From the NCBI GenBank assembly GCA_003248805.1, contig QFQY01000004.1:51006-115005 (forward strand): a stretch of DNA of 64,000 nucleotides, read 5' to 3'. Under the pieces are notes generated by a model, which had not been told where the DNA came from, did not search any database, and was given only the letters and a program-made list of their open reading frames with translations. The translations under genes and the position numbers were made by a program. Below, one piece after another: positions 44,682 through 54,684 of this stretch (within the stretch, counting starts at the first letter, position 1; each line of letters begins with the position of its first letter). This DNA comes from Chelatococcus sp. GTDB taxonomy: Bacteria; Pseudomonadota; Alphaproteobacteria; Rhizobiales; Beijerinckiaceae.

Positions 44682-45530
44682 TCACGACAGCCACCGCTTG
44701 CGCCGCTTGTAGCTCTTCACCTCGCGGAAGGACTTCTTGTTGCCCTCGGCGACGCCGAGATAGAACTCCTTCACGTCCTCGTTCTCGCGCAGCATGGCCG
44801 CCTCGCCGTCCATCACGACGCGGCCGGTTTCCATGATGTAGCCATAGGTCGCGTAGCGCAGCGCCATGCTGGTGTTCTGCTCGGCGACGAGGAAGGAGAC
44901 GCCGTCCTCCGCGTTGAGGCGCCTGACGATCTCGAAGATCTCCTCGACGATCTGCGGCGCGAGCCCCATCGAGGGCTCGTCGAGCAGGATCATCTTGGGC
45001 TTCGACATCATGGCGCGGCCGACCGCGCACATCTGCTGCTCGCCGCCGGAGGTGTAGCCGGCCTGCGAGTTGCGGCGCTGGCGCAGGCGCGGGAAGAGCT
45101 CGTAGATCTTCTCGAGGTCGCGCTTGATCGCGGCATTGCCGTCGCGGCGCGTGAAGGCGCCGGTCAGCAGGTTCTCCTCGATCGAGAGATGGCCGAAGCA
45201 GTGGCGTCCCTCCATGACCTGGATGCAGCCGCGCCGCACCAGCTCGTTGGGCGACATCCGGTCGACGCGCTCGCCGTTGAACACGATCGAGCCCTTGGTG
45301 ACCTCGCCGCGCTCGGCCTTGAGCAGGTTCGAGATCGCCTTCAGCGTCGTCGTCTTGCCCGCGCCGTTGGCCCCCAGGATCGCGACGATGCCGCCGCGAG
45401 GGACGCTGAGCGAGACGCCCTTCAGCACCAGCACGACATGGTCGTAGACCACCTCGATGTTGTTGAGGGAGAGGATGGTATCGCTGGCCGGGACCGGCGC
45501 AGCATCGTTCTTGAGGGCGAGGCTCGACAT
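44682..45530 (-). CDS. livF: branched-chain-type ABC importer ATPase, LivF-like
   Basis: A 282-residue ATPase subunit with Walker A GANGAGKTT, Walker B MILLDEPSMGLAP and H-loop-type end of the LivF group. The signature reads YTSGGEQQM instead of the common LSGGEQQ. A basic C-terminal tail (REVKSYKRRKRWLS) extends beyond typical LivF. GGGGAGGAG precedes the ATG and is part of, or abuts, the next palindromic repeat. It works with LivG on the LivHM permease. The substrate class (amino acids, aromatic acids, others) is not fixed by sequence. Confidence 0.9.
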   Translation of the reverse strand: MSSLALKNDAAPVPASDTILSLNNIEVVYDHVVLVLKGVSLSVPRGGIVAILGANGAGKTTTLKAISNLLKAERGEVTKGSIVFNGERVDRMSPNELVRRGCIQVMEGRHCFGHLSIEENLLTGAFTRRDGNAAIKRDLEKIYELFPRLRQRRNSQAGYTSGGEQQMCAVGRAMMSKPKMILLDEPSMGLAPQIVEEIFEIVRRLNAEDGVSFLVAEQNTSMALRYATYGYIMETGRVVMDGEAAMLRENEDVKEFYLGVAEGNKKSFREVKSYKRRKRWLS

Positions 45531-45540
45531 GGCGGCTCCT

Positions 45541-45763
45541 CCCCTTCTCCCCTTGCGGGAGAAGGTGGCGCGCAGCGCCGGATGAGGGGTCGCGCTGCGC
45601 GTCGGGATTTCTGTCTGAGAGCCGCAATCGCCCGAGGACTGCGCGACCCCTCATCCGTCTCGGCTTCGCCGAGCCGCCTTCTCCCGCACCGAAGTCGGCT
45701 TTTGCCGACTTCGACACTTTGAGTTGCCCGTCTCGGGCAAGCCCGAGATGGGTGGGAGAAGGG
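45541..45763. repeat. palindromic repeat region (CCCTTCTCCCCTTGCGGGAG family), copy 2
   Basis: It opens with CCCCTTCTCCCCTTGCGGGA, continues GATGAGGGGTCGCGC, and has the inverse GCGCGACCCCTCATC about 50 bases later. Further short hairpins follow, such as AAGTCGGC-TTTT-GCCGACTT. The whole 220-base gap between the binding protein gene and livF is repeat-derived, and its edge lies next to the livF ribosome site. Confidence 0.8.
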
Positions 45764-45785
45764 ACGGCGCGGCGCCTTCGTCACA

Positions 45786-47117
45786 TCACGACGACTTCTC
45801 GCAGGACTCGGTCCGCTTCGGCCAGTTGCCGGCCTTCTCGACATAGTCCTTGGCGGCGGCCTCGATCAGCGGCCGGACCTCGTCCTTCATCGGCTCGATC
45901 CAATCGCCGCCCTTGGTCCACTTCGTGCCGTCCCACTGGGCCACATAGGCCTTGCTGTGGCCCGAATGGTCCGTGCAGGAGATCGCGGTCGGCGTGGCGA
46001 AGCCCTCCATGCCGATTTCCTTGAGGCGCGCCTCGGTGATGTTGAGCGCCTCGAGGCCGCGGCGCATGTCCTCGGCGTTGATCACCTTCTTGCCGGTGAG
46101 GCGCTGGGCATTGCGAACCGCCTCGACGACGAGCATCGAGTTGTAGACGCCGCGATTGTAGAGGTTCTCGCCGACCTTCTCCTTCGGGGTCGTGCTCTTC
46201 CCCTTCTCCACGACATGTTTGACGATGTCCTGGATCGCCGGGAAATTGGTGCCCGCCGCGTTGAAGTTCAGCGACTTGTAGCCCTTCGCCTGCTCGCCGC
46301 CGGCGCGCGCATCGTCGTCGCCGCCGGCCCACCAGACGCCGACCAGCTTGTTGATCGGGAAGTTGTTCTTGATGGCCTCCTTCACGGCGGTCGGGTTCAT
46401 CGCGCCCCACCCCTGATTGTAGAGGAAGTCGGGCCGGTCACGCCGGATCGAGAGCCAGAGCGAGCCCTGGTTCTGCATGTCGGCGGCGGCCACCGGATAG
46501 AGCTTGAGCTCGAAGCCGTATTTCTTGGCGAGATTCTCGAGAACCGGGATCGGCTCCTTGCCGAAGGGCGCGTCGAGATGGATCAGCCCGAGCTTCTTGC
46601 CCTTGAGCTTGTCCATGCCGCCCAGCTCGGCAGCCATATGGCGCACCATCACCGAGGCGCCGTCCCAGTAGGTCAGCGGCGGAATGAAGACCCAGGGAAA
46701 GTTCGTGCCGTCCGCCGAGGCGGAGAGGCCGTAGGCCATGGAAAGGATCGGGATCTTGTCGATATGGGCGCGCGGGATCGCGGCCAGCGTCGCCCCCGTG
46801 GACCAGGGCGAATAGACGATGGTGTTCTTCGACTTCGCCTGCTCGTAGCACTCGATCGACTTCTTGGTGTCGTAGCCGGTCTCGCACTCCTCGTAGATGA
46901 TCTTGACGCCGTTCACGCCGCCGTCGCGCTCGTTGATCATGGTGATGTAGTCGCGCATGCCGTCGCCGATCGGGATGCCGGAACCCGAGAACGGGCCCGT
47001 GCGATAGGCGTTGTTGGCGAAATAGATGCTGTCCTGCGCGGCGGCGGGCGCGATGGCCGCCCCCGCGGCCATCAGTGCCGCCAGCGCCGTGCCCTTCATC
47101 AATGTGGTCGCCTTCAT
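45786..47117 (-). CDS. ABC importer substrate-binding protein, Leu/Ile/Val-binding family
   Basis: A 443-residue periplasmic binding protein with a signal peptide (ALAALMAAGAAIAPAAAQ). The peripla_BP_6 fold is shown by YRTGPFSGSGIPIGDGMRDY, NGVKIIYEECETGYDTKKSI, YSPWSTGATLAAIPRAHIDK and a second lobe with LGLIHLDAPFGKEP. It is longer than LivJ/LivK. Such long members often bind aromatic acids, amides or other organic acids rather than leucine, which fits the two CoA ligases in the operon. The ATG at 47117 has GGAGGA upstream. 173 bases separate it from livM. Confidence 0.9.
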   Translation of the reverse strand: MKATTLMKGTALAALMAAGAAIAPAAAQDSIYFANNAYRTGPFSGSGIPIGDGMRDYITMINERDGGVNGVKIIYEECETGYDTKKSIECYEQAKSKNTIVYSPWSTGATLAAIPRAHIDKIPILSMAYGLSASADGTNFPWVFIPPLTYWDGASVMVRHMAAELGGMDKLKGKKLGLIHLDAPFGKEPIPVLENLAKKYGFELKLYPVAAADMQNQGSLWLSIRRDRPDFLYNQGWGAMNPTAVKEAIKNNFPINKLVGVWWAGGDDDARAGGEQAKGYKSLNFNAAGTNFPAIQDIVKHVVEKGKSTTPKEKVGENLYNRGVYNSMLVVEAVRNAQRLTGKKVINAEDMRRGLEALNITEARLKEIGMEGFATPTAISCTDHSGHSKAYVAQWDGTKWTKGGDWIEPMKDEVRPLIEAAAKDYVEKAGNWPKRTESCEKSS

Positions 47118-47290
47118 CGTGTCCTCCGTTCGTTTCCCCGAGATCGCCGCGCGTCCCACAGGACGCGGTAACGGTGATCTATCTGCTTGTTATCTCACCG
47201 GATTTTCCCGAAGGGTGGGAGCCACTCTTCGGTCCGATGCTTTGGCGCCGGCTTTGCGCCGGTCGTTGGGTCTCGACGTTCCGTCCGCTT

Positions 47291-48370
47291 TCAGTAGGGG
47301 AAGGGCCACGTCCTGAGCTTCTGCTTGCCGATCTGCCAGAGCCGGGCGAGGCCATGCGGCTCGACGATCAGGAAGGTGATGATCAGCGCGCCGACCAGCA
47401 TGAAGGTGACATGCTCGGCGGTCGCGCCCGTCAGCGGCACGCCGAGCGCCGGCAGGCCGAACTTCATCGCCGTCGGCAGCACGGCCAGGAAAGCGGCGCC
47501 GAAGAAGGAGCCGATCAGCGAGCCGAGCCCCCCGATGATGACCATGAACAGGATGTTGAAGGAGAGGCGGATCGAGAACACGTCCGCAGCCTCGCCGCCG
47601 CCATACCACAGGAAGATCATCATCGCGCCGGCCACGCCGCAGTAGAAGGACGAGACGGCGAAGGCGAGCAGCTTGGTGTTGAGCAGCTTGATGCCCATCA
47701 GCTCCGCGGCGATGTCCATGTCGCGCACGGCCATCCAGGAGCGCCCGATCTTGCCGTGGACGAGGTTCGAGGCGAACCAGGTCAGCAGCACGACGAGGCC
47801 GAGGCAGACGAAATAGCGCGTCTCGGGGCTGGCCGAGGCTCCGGTGATCGGTAGTCCGAACAGCGTGCGCTGGGGCACCTCGATCGCGCCCGAGGCGTTG
47901 TAGTTGAACAGCCAGGGCACGCGCACGAAAGCCCATTGCAGGAAGAACTGCGCGGCCAGCGTCGCCACCGCCAGATAGAAGCCCTTGATCCGCAGCGAGG
48001 GCAGGCCGAACAGCACGCCGACCGCGGCCGAGAACAGCCCCGAGGCCAGGATCAGGACGATGATGTTCACGCCCGGGAAGATCGTCGTCATCTTGTAGCA
48101 GGCATAGGCGCCGACGCCCATGAAGCCCGCCGTTCCCAGCGAGATCAGCCCGGTATAACCGGTCAGGATATTGAGCCCGATGGCGGCCAGCGAGAACACC
48201 AGGAACGGGATCATCACCGAGGCGATGAAGAAGTCGCTGCCCAGGAAGGGCACGGCGACCAGCGCGATGGCCAGGATGACGGCGAGCCCGATCCTGTCCT
48301 CCCTGAGCGGGAAGACGGCCATGTCGGCGGCATAGCTCGATTTGTACTGGCCGGATTCGCGGTAGAACAT
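47291..48370 (-). CDS. livM: branched-chain-type ABC importer permease, LivM-like
   Basis: A 359-residue inner-membrane permease with about ten hydrophobic segments. Family landmarks: LNILTGYTGLISLGTAGFMGVGAYA, PSLRIKGFYLAVATLAAQFFLQW, RSWMAVRDMDIAAELMGI, and GLGSLIGSFFGAAFLAVLP near the end. The N-terminus has a 35-residue soluble lead before the first segment. GGAGCCGGAC precedes the ATG, which lies 10 bases after the livH stop. Confidence 0.93.
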   Translation of the reverse strand: MFYRESGQYKSSYAADMAVFPLREDRIGLAVILAIALVAVPFLGSDFFIASVMIPFLVFSLAAIGLNILTGYTGLISLGTAGFMGVGAYACYKMTTIFPGVNIIVLILASGLFSAAVGVLFGLPSLRIKGFYLAVATLAAQFFLQWAFVRVPWLFNYNASGAIEVPQRTLFGLPITGASASPETRYFVCLGLVVLLTWFASNLVHGKIGRSWMAVRDMDIAAELMGIKLLNTKLLAFAVSSFYCGVAGAMMIFLWYGGGEAADVFSIRLSFNILFMVIIGGLGSLIGSFFGAAFLAVLPTAMKFGLPALGVPLTGATAEHVTFMLVGALIITFLIVEPHGLARLWQIGKQKLRTWPFPY

Positions 48371-48380
48371 GTCCGGCTCC

Positions 48381-49454
48381 TCAGATGCGTTCGATGATCT
48401 TGTCGCCGAACAGGCCCTGCGGCCGGAACAGCAGGAAGCCCAGCGCGATGAAGTAGGCGAGCCAGCTCTCGATGCCGCCGCCGATCAGCGGCCCCCAGTA
48501 GAACTCGCCGATCTTCTCGCCGACGCCGATGATGAGCCCGCCGACGATGGCGCCGGGGATCGAGGTGAAGCCGCCGAGGATCAGCACCGGCAGCGCCTTC
48601 AGCGCCACGATCTCCAGCGCGAAGGAGACGTCGGAGCGCGCGCCCCACATGATGCCGGTGATCAGCGCGACGATGCCGGCGGTGAACCAGACGATGACCC
48701 AGATCTGGTTCAGCGAGATGCCGACCGAGAGCGCGGCCTTGTGGCTGTCGGCGACCGCCCGCAGCGCCCGGCCGATGCGTGTGTACTGGAAGAAGGCCGC
48801 CAGCAGCCCGATCATCAGCGAGGCGATGATCGCCGCCGCGATGTCGATCTTCTGCAGCGAGACGAGGCCGCCCAGGACCGGCAGGTCGATCGCCCCGCGC
48901 GGCAGCCAGAGCTGGTCGGTGATCATCTGCTTGGGGTTGCCGCCGAACAGCGATTCCCCGAAGCCGATCAGGAAATAGGTGATGCCGAAGGTCGCCATGA
49001 ACAGGATGATGTCGGGCTGGTTCACCAGCGGCCGCAGCACCACGCGCTCGATCGCGACCGCCAGCACGAACATCACGCCCAGCGTGATGATGACCGCGAG
49101 GAAGGCCGGAACGCCCTTTTCGTAGAGCCCGACCAGCGTCAGCGCGGCGAACACCACCATGATGCCCTGCGCGAAGTTGAACACGCCGGACGCCTTGAAG
49201 ATCAGCACGAAGCCGAGCGCGATCAGGGCGTAGAGCACGCCGGAGACCAGCCCCTCCCAGATCGTCTGCACCAGCAGGTCGGGTGCGCCGACCATCTGCT
49301 GGAACGGGTCGACGAAGATGGCGTAGAGCGTGTTGGAGGAATCGAGCCGGACGCCGATGGCGACCGCGGCGACGATCGCGACGAGGATCAGCCCGGCCTT
49401 GACGAGCGGGTTGGCGAGGAGGCTCGGCGCGGGGCGGGTGGCGACGTCGCTCAT
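48381..49454 (-). CDS. livH: branched-chain-type ABC importer permease, LivH-like
   Basis: A 357-residue inner-membrane permease paired with LivM. Landmarks are LVSGVLYALIALGFVLIFKASGVFNFAQG, RVVLRPLVNQPDIILFMATFGI, GRALRAVADSHKAALSVGI and GGFTSIPGAIVGGLIIGVGE. A hydrophobic N-terminal extension of about 60 residues precedes the usual LivH start. It follows livG by 178 bases, most of them a palindromic repeat. Confidence 0.93.
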   Translation of the reverse strand: MSDVATRPAPSLLANPLVKAGLILVAIVAAVAIGVRLDSSNTLYAIFVDPFQQMVGAPDLLVQTIWEGLVSGVLYALIALGFVLIFKASGVFNFAQGIMVVFAALTLVGLYEKGVPAFLAVIITLGVMFVLAVAIERVVLRPLVNQPDIILFMATFGITYFLIGFGESLFGGNPKQMITDQLWLPRGAIDLPVLGGLVSLQKIDIAAAIIASLMIGLLAAFFQYTRIGRALRAVADSHKAALSVGISLNQIWVIVWFTAGIVALITGIMWGARSDVSFALEIVALKALPVLILGGFTSIPGAIVGGLIIGVGEKIGEFYWGPLIGGGIESWLAYFIALGFLLFRPQGLFGDKIIERI

Positions 49455-49488
49455 GGTTGCGCCTTCCAGTTCAATGGACCGTGAAACA

Positions 49489-49609
49489 AGCCCTCATCCT
49501 GAGGAGCCGCGCAGCGGCGTCTCGAAGGATGGTCCAGCTCGCGCGTGAAGAGCCCTCTGGAGCATCCTTCGAGACGCGCTCCTGTGGAGCGCTCCTCAGG
49601 ATGAGGGCT
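49489..49609. repeat. long palindromic repeat (AGCCCTCATCCTGAGGAG family), copy 3
   Basis: AGCCCTCATCCTGAGGAG begins it and CTCCTCAGGATGAGGGCT ends it, with the same inner TCTCGAAGGATG / CATCCTTCGAGA pair as copies 1 and 2. It sits within the operon between livG and livH. Confidence 0.9.
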
Positions 49610-49632
49610 GAGGGTGAGGGCGCTGTGGGCCA

Positions 49633-50444
<812 letters not shown>

Positions 50445-50448
<4 letters not shown>

Positions 50449-52436
50449 GCCGCAGCCCTCGCGGCCGGTGTCGGCTCGGGCGCCGTCACGGGATAGGTCT
50501 TCGCGTCGCGCACCTTCACGCGGGCCGAGATCACGCCCTTGCGCCCGTCCTCGAAGGTGACTTCGGTCGAGATGTCGGCGGCGGTGGAGCCGTCATAGAG
50601 CGCCGTGACCAGCGGTGCGTAGCGCTCGGCGATGAAGCCGCGCCGGACCTTCTGGGTGCGGGTCAGTTCGCCGTCGTCGGCGTCGAGTTCCTTGTGCAGG
50701 ATCAGGAAGCGCTTGATCTGCGCCCCGCCCATCAGCGGCTCCGCCGCGAGCGAGCGGTTCACCTCGTCCACATGCTGCGCGATCATGTCGTAGACGAGGT
50801 CGTGCCCGGCGAGCTCCTGGTAGGAGGCGTAGACGACGTTGTTGCGCTCGGCCCAGTTGCCGACGGCCGTCAGGTCGATGTTGATCGCGACCGTCGCGAA
50901 ATCCTTGCCCTGGCCGAAGGCGACCGCCTCCTTGATGTTGGGATAGAATTTCAGCTTGTTCTCGATGTATTTCGGCGGGAACAGCTCGCCCGAGGCCAGC
51001 TTGCCGACATCCTTGGCGCGGTCGATGATCTTGAGATGGCCGCTCTCGTCGAAGAAGCCGGCGTCGCCCGAGCGCACGAAGCCGTCGGCGGTCATCGTCT
51101 CGGCGGTCTTCTCCGGGTCCTTGTAGTAGCCGCCGAAGATCGAGGGCGAGCGGTAGAGAACCTCGCCGTTGTCGTCGATGCGGATCTCGACCAGCGGCGC
51201 CGGCTTGCCGACCGTGTCGGCCTTGATCTCGCCGTTCGGCTGCATGGTGATGTAGACACCGGCCTCGGTCTGTCCGTAGAGCTGCTTCAGGTTGACGCCG
51301 ATCGAGCGGTAGAACCGGAACAATTCGGGGCCGATCGCCTCGCCGGCCGTGTAGCCGACCTTGATGTTGGTGAGGCCGAAGCGGTTGCGCAGCGGCGCAT
51401 AGACCAGCATGTCGCCGAGCGCGTAGAGCAGCCGGCCTTTCAGCGGCACGCTCTCCCCGTTGAGGATCTTCTCGCCATAGGTCTTCGCGATGCCGAGGAA
51501 GTGGTGGAACATCCTGCGCTTCAGCGCACCCGCATCCTCCATGCGCACCATCGTCAGCGTCAGCATGGTCTCGAAGACGCGCGGCGGCGCGAAGGCATAG
51601 GTGGTGCCGATCTCGCGGCGGTCGTCGATCACGGTGTCCGGGCTTTCCGGGCAGTTCACGCAGAAGCCCGCCAGCATCGCCTGCGCATAGGAGAAGACAT
51701 GGTCGCCGACCCAGGCGATCGGCAGATAGGCGATGACCTCGTCGCTCTCGTTCAGCCCGTCGAACTGGCAGCCGATCTCGGCGGCGGTCAGGACGTTGTA
51801 GTGCGAGAGCATCACGCCCTTGGGCCGCCCCGTGGTGCCCGAGGTGTAGAGGATGATGCCGAGGTCCTCCGGCTGTCCCTGCTCCATCTCGCGCTGGAGG
51901 GCGGCCGCCGCCTCGGGGCTCGCGGCCAGCGCCTCGCGCCCGCTCTCGATCACCTTGCCGATGTCGTGCAGGCGGCTGTGGTCGTAGTCGCGCAGGCCGC
52001 GCGGCTCGTCATAGAGGACCTGCCTCAGATCGGGCAGGCGCTCGGCGATGGAGAGCACCTTGTCGACCTGTTCCTGGTCCTGCACGACGGCGAAGGCGGC
52101 CTCGGCATGGCCGAGGACATAGGCCATCTCGTCCGCGACGGAGTCGGAATAGACCGGCACCGGCACCGCGCCGAGCCATTGCGCGGCGCACATCGACCAG
52201 TAGAGCCGCGGCCGGTTGTAGCCGATGATCGCGACCTTCTCGCCGCGCTTCAGCCCGAGCTGGCGTAGGCCCTCGGCGAAGCCGCGCACCTCCTGCGCGA
52301 CCTCCGCCCAGTTCCAGGACTGCCAGATGCCGAGGTCCTTGTGACGGAAGGCGACGCGCCCGCCGCGCTCGCGTTCATTGCGCAGCAAGAGGCGCGGAAA
52401 CGTCCCCGCCTGGCCCGCGCTCGCGCTTGCCACCAT
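50445..52436 (-). CDS. AMP-forming long-chain-type acyl-CoA ligase
   Basis: A 663-residue adenylate-forming enzyme. The phosphate-binding loop is YTSGTTGRPKGVMLSH (from residue 197), later motifs are YGQTEAGVYI and the hinge region GFVRSGDAGFFDESGHLKIIDRAKD. It resembles long-chain FadD-like ligases that are common first genes of liv-type operons in Hyphomicrobiales. It would turn an imported carboxylic acid into its CoA ester in the cytoplasm. The ATG at 52436 has GGAGAC upstream; further upstream codons overlap a 9-bp hairpin in the leader. First gene of the operon, coupled to livG. Confidence 0.9.
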
Positions 52437-52455
52437 GATGTCTCCACCCTTGTGC

Positions 52456-52480
52456 GGGACACCATGCATCGTGGTGTCCC
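52456..52480 (-). promoter_or_regulatory. perfect 9-bp hairpin in the leader of the acyl-CoA ligase operon
   Basis: GGGACACCA, seven bases, TGGTGTCCC: a perfect inverted repeat ending 20 bases before the ATG at 52436, just outside the ribosome site. It could be an operator for a dimeric regulator or an mRNA hairpin that affects translation. No other copy was noticed in the window. Confidence 0.5.
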
Positions 52481-52555
52481 TTGTGAGAGCCGTGTCTCCG
52501 GCCCTTCTTGTGGTGTGTAGCCTTCCAGCCACGCAGCACGATTGCAAGGCATGGC

Positions 52556-52585
52556 TTGACAGACAATTGGTCTTTTGGGGACTAT
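52556..52585 (+). promoter_or_regulatory. possible sigma70-like promoter in the gap before the peptide transporter
   Basis: TTGACA (52556-52561), an 18-base spacer and GACTAT (52580-52585) point to the plus-strand peptide transporter 415 bases away. The -35 is perfect, the -10 only fair. The divergent acyl-CoA ligase promoter must lie in the same 564-base gap (52437-53000), but I could not place it with confidence. Otherwise this gap holds only the inverted repeats listed separately. Confidence 0.35.
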
Positions 52586-52822
52586 GGTGACGCCGGAGGC
52601 TGTATCGTCTCCCACGGCTTGCCCTCTCATCGCATCGCTGTTCCTGCCAGGCTTCGTCGCCGGCCATCCCGGCGCCGGCTCGGGACGGCGCATCCGCATG
52701 CCTCGGTTTGGCGTCGATCTCGGGCCTCAGTCGTACGGAATGAAGAACGATTTTATCCTCGGATCTCACGCGGGCAGCGACCCTGTCCCGCTTTCGGGCG
52801 ATATCCGATCCGTTTCAGAGAT

Positions 52823-52888
52823 GATTATTCTATAGCGATGAGCTATTATAGATGAATAATCCTGACGGGATCGTTCTTCAAAAAGAAC
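52823..52888. promoter_or_regulatory. AT-rich block with two inverted repeats upstream of the peptide transporter
   Basis: GATTATTC (52823-52830) and GAATAATC (52854-52861) are exact inverses around TATAGC...GCTAT, giving a nested palindrome of 39 bases. Then GTTCTT-CAAA-AAGAAC-TTTT (52873-52892) forms a second small hairpin. The block is strikingly AT-rich against high-GC surroundings and lies 110-180 bases before the binding-protein gene. It may be an operator or promoter region, or the second hairpin a weak terminator. Confidence 0.45.
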
Positions 52889-53000
52889 TTTTCCGTTGAC
52901 GCGGCGGGCTGCGGCCGGGATTGTGGCAGGAATTTCTCCCCGGCCTCCGCGATGGCGTGAGGCCCGGAAGATCCATCTCTCTTGACGGAGTTCTTCGACG

Positions 53001-54608
53001 ATGAGGATCGTGCCCCTGCTGGCCGGCGCCGTGGCGCTCGCCGGCGTGACCCTGGCATCCGTCGCGGGTGCCTTCGCCCAGGAGCCGCGCCGTGGCGGCA
53101 CGCTGACCGCGATCGTCCAGCCCGAGCCGGTCACCCTGACGGCTGCGGTGAACACGGCCGCGCCGACGCAGTTCGTCGCCGGCAACGTCTTCGACGGTCT
53201 CGTCGAATACGATCTCGACCTCAAGCCGAAGCCGGCTCTGGCCGAGCGCTGGGAGGTCGCGCCGGACGGGCTCTCCATCACCTTCCAGCTGCGCAAGGGT
53301 GTGAAGTGGCATGACGGCAAGCCCTTCACCTCGGCGGACGTCAAGTGGACGCTGGAGAATGTCTGGAAGACGCTGCACCCGCGCAACCGCGCCATCTTCG
53401 AGAGCGTCACCACGGTCGACACGCCCGACGAGAACACCGCGATCCTGCGCCTGTCGAAGCCGTCGCTGCCGATCCTGAGCACGATCAACGCGTCGGGCGC
53501 CCAGATCCTGCCCAAGCATCTCTACGAGGGCACCGACGTCCTCAACAATCCCTGGAACAACAAGCCGGTCGGCACCGGCCCCTTCGTCTTCAAGGAATGG
53601 AGCAAGGGCAATCATATCGTCCTGGAGCGCAACCCGGACTACTGGGACGCCGGCAAGCCCTATCTCGATCGCATCGTCTTCCGCGTGATGCCGGACGCCG
53701 GCGCCCGCGCCGCCGCGCTCGAGAAGGGCGAGGCGCAATATGCGGCCTTCAGCCCGGTCCCGCTGCGCGAGGCCGAGCGCCTCGGCAAGCTGCCGACGCT
53801 CAAGATCGACACGCGCGGCTATGAATGGCTCTCGCCGCTGCTCTATTTCGACCTCAACCTCGACAACCAGTACCTCAAGGACGTGCGCGTCCGCCGCGCC
53901 ATCGCCCATGCGATCGACCGCGCCGCGCTCGCCAGGATCGTCTGGTTCGGCTTCGGCAAGCCGGCGATCAGCCCGGTGCCCTCGACCGTCGCGCAGTTCC
54001 ACGACAAGACGACGCCGAGCTATGAGTTCGACGTGAAGAAGGCCGAGGCCCTGCTCGACGAGGCCGGCTTCAAGCGCGGCGCCGACGGCACCCGCTTCAC
54101 CCTCAACCACGACTTCCTGCCCTATGGCGACGACTACAAGCGCACCGGCGAATATCTGAAGCAGGCGCTGAAGCGCGTCGGCATCGAGGTCAACATCCGC
54201 GCGCAGGACACCGCCGCCTTCATCAAGCGGGTCTATGGCGACCGCGACTTCGACATCTCCAGCTCCTGGAACGGCTCGTTCCCCGATCCGCAGATCGGCA
54301 TCACCCGCATCTACTGGTCCGGCTGGGTCGGCAAGAACGTGCCCTGGACCAATGCGTCGGGTTATCGCAGCGCCGAGGTGGACAAGCTGATCGACCAGCT
54401 CGCGGCGAGCCCGAGCCAGGAGGAGCGCGCCCAGCTCTTTGCCCGCTTCCAGCACGCGACCCAGGCCGACACGCCGACGATCCCGCTGCTGGAGCTGCGC
54501 TTCTTCACCATCCACGCCGCCAATCTGCGGGACGCGGTGGTGCAGGGCGATCAGGTCTACGCCTCGCTGAAGAACGCCTGGCTCGACGCGCCCCCCAAGG
54601 GTAACTGA
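53001..54608 (+). CDS. peptide/opine-type ABC substrate-binding protein (DppA/SBP_bac_5 family)
   Basis: A 535-residue periplasmic binding protein with a signal peptide (LLAGAVALAGVTLASVAGAFA). SBP_bac_5 landmarks: RRGGTLTAIVQPEP, VFDGLVEYDLDLKPKPALAERWEV, FQLRKGVKWHDGKPFTSADVKWTLENV, NKPVGTGPFVFKEWSKGNHIVLERNPDYW, and the VRRAIAHAIDRAAL helix. Binds peptides, opines, glutathione or similar; the ligand is not evident. GGAG precedes the ATG. First gene of a three-gene importer set. Confidence 0.93.
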   Translation: MRIVPLLAGAVALAGVTLASVAGAFAQEPRRGGTLTAIVQPEPVTLTAAVNTAAPTQFVAGNVFDGLVEYDLDLKPKPALAERWEVAPDGLSITFQLRKGVKWHDGKPFTSADVKWTLENVWKTLHPRNRAIFESVTTVDTPDENTAILRLSKPSLPILSTINASGAQILPKHLYEGTDVLNNPWNNKPVGTGPFVFKEWSKGNHIVLERNPDYWDAGKPYLDRIVFRVMPDAGARAAALEKGEAQYAAFSPVPLREAERLGKLPTLKIDTRGYEWLSPLLYFDLNLDNQYLKDVRVRRAIAHAIDRAALARIVWFGFGKPAISPVPSTVAQFHDKTTPSYEFDVKKAEALLDEAGFKRGADGTRFTLNHDFLPYGDDYKRTGEYLKQALKRVGIEVNIRAQDTAAFIKRVYGDRDFDISSSWNGSFPDPQIGITRIYWSGWVGKNVPWTNASGYRSAEVDKLIDQLAASPSQEERAQLFARFQHATQADTPTIPLLELRFFTIHAANLRDAVVQGDQVYASLKNAWLDAPPKGN

Positions 54609-54684
54609 CTTCGGATCTCGACTGACGGGATCAGGCCGCGCCCGCACCGCAACGGTTCGGGCGCGGTTCGCGATTTGAGAGGGT

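Noticed and set aside
52575..52835. 86-codon open frame in the gap before the peptide importer
   Set aside because: It has no ribosome site or family resemblance, and it overlaps the candidate promoter and the AT-rich repeat block.
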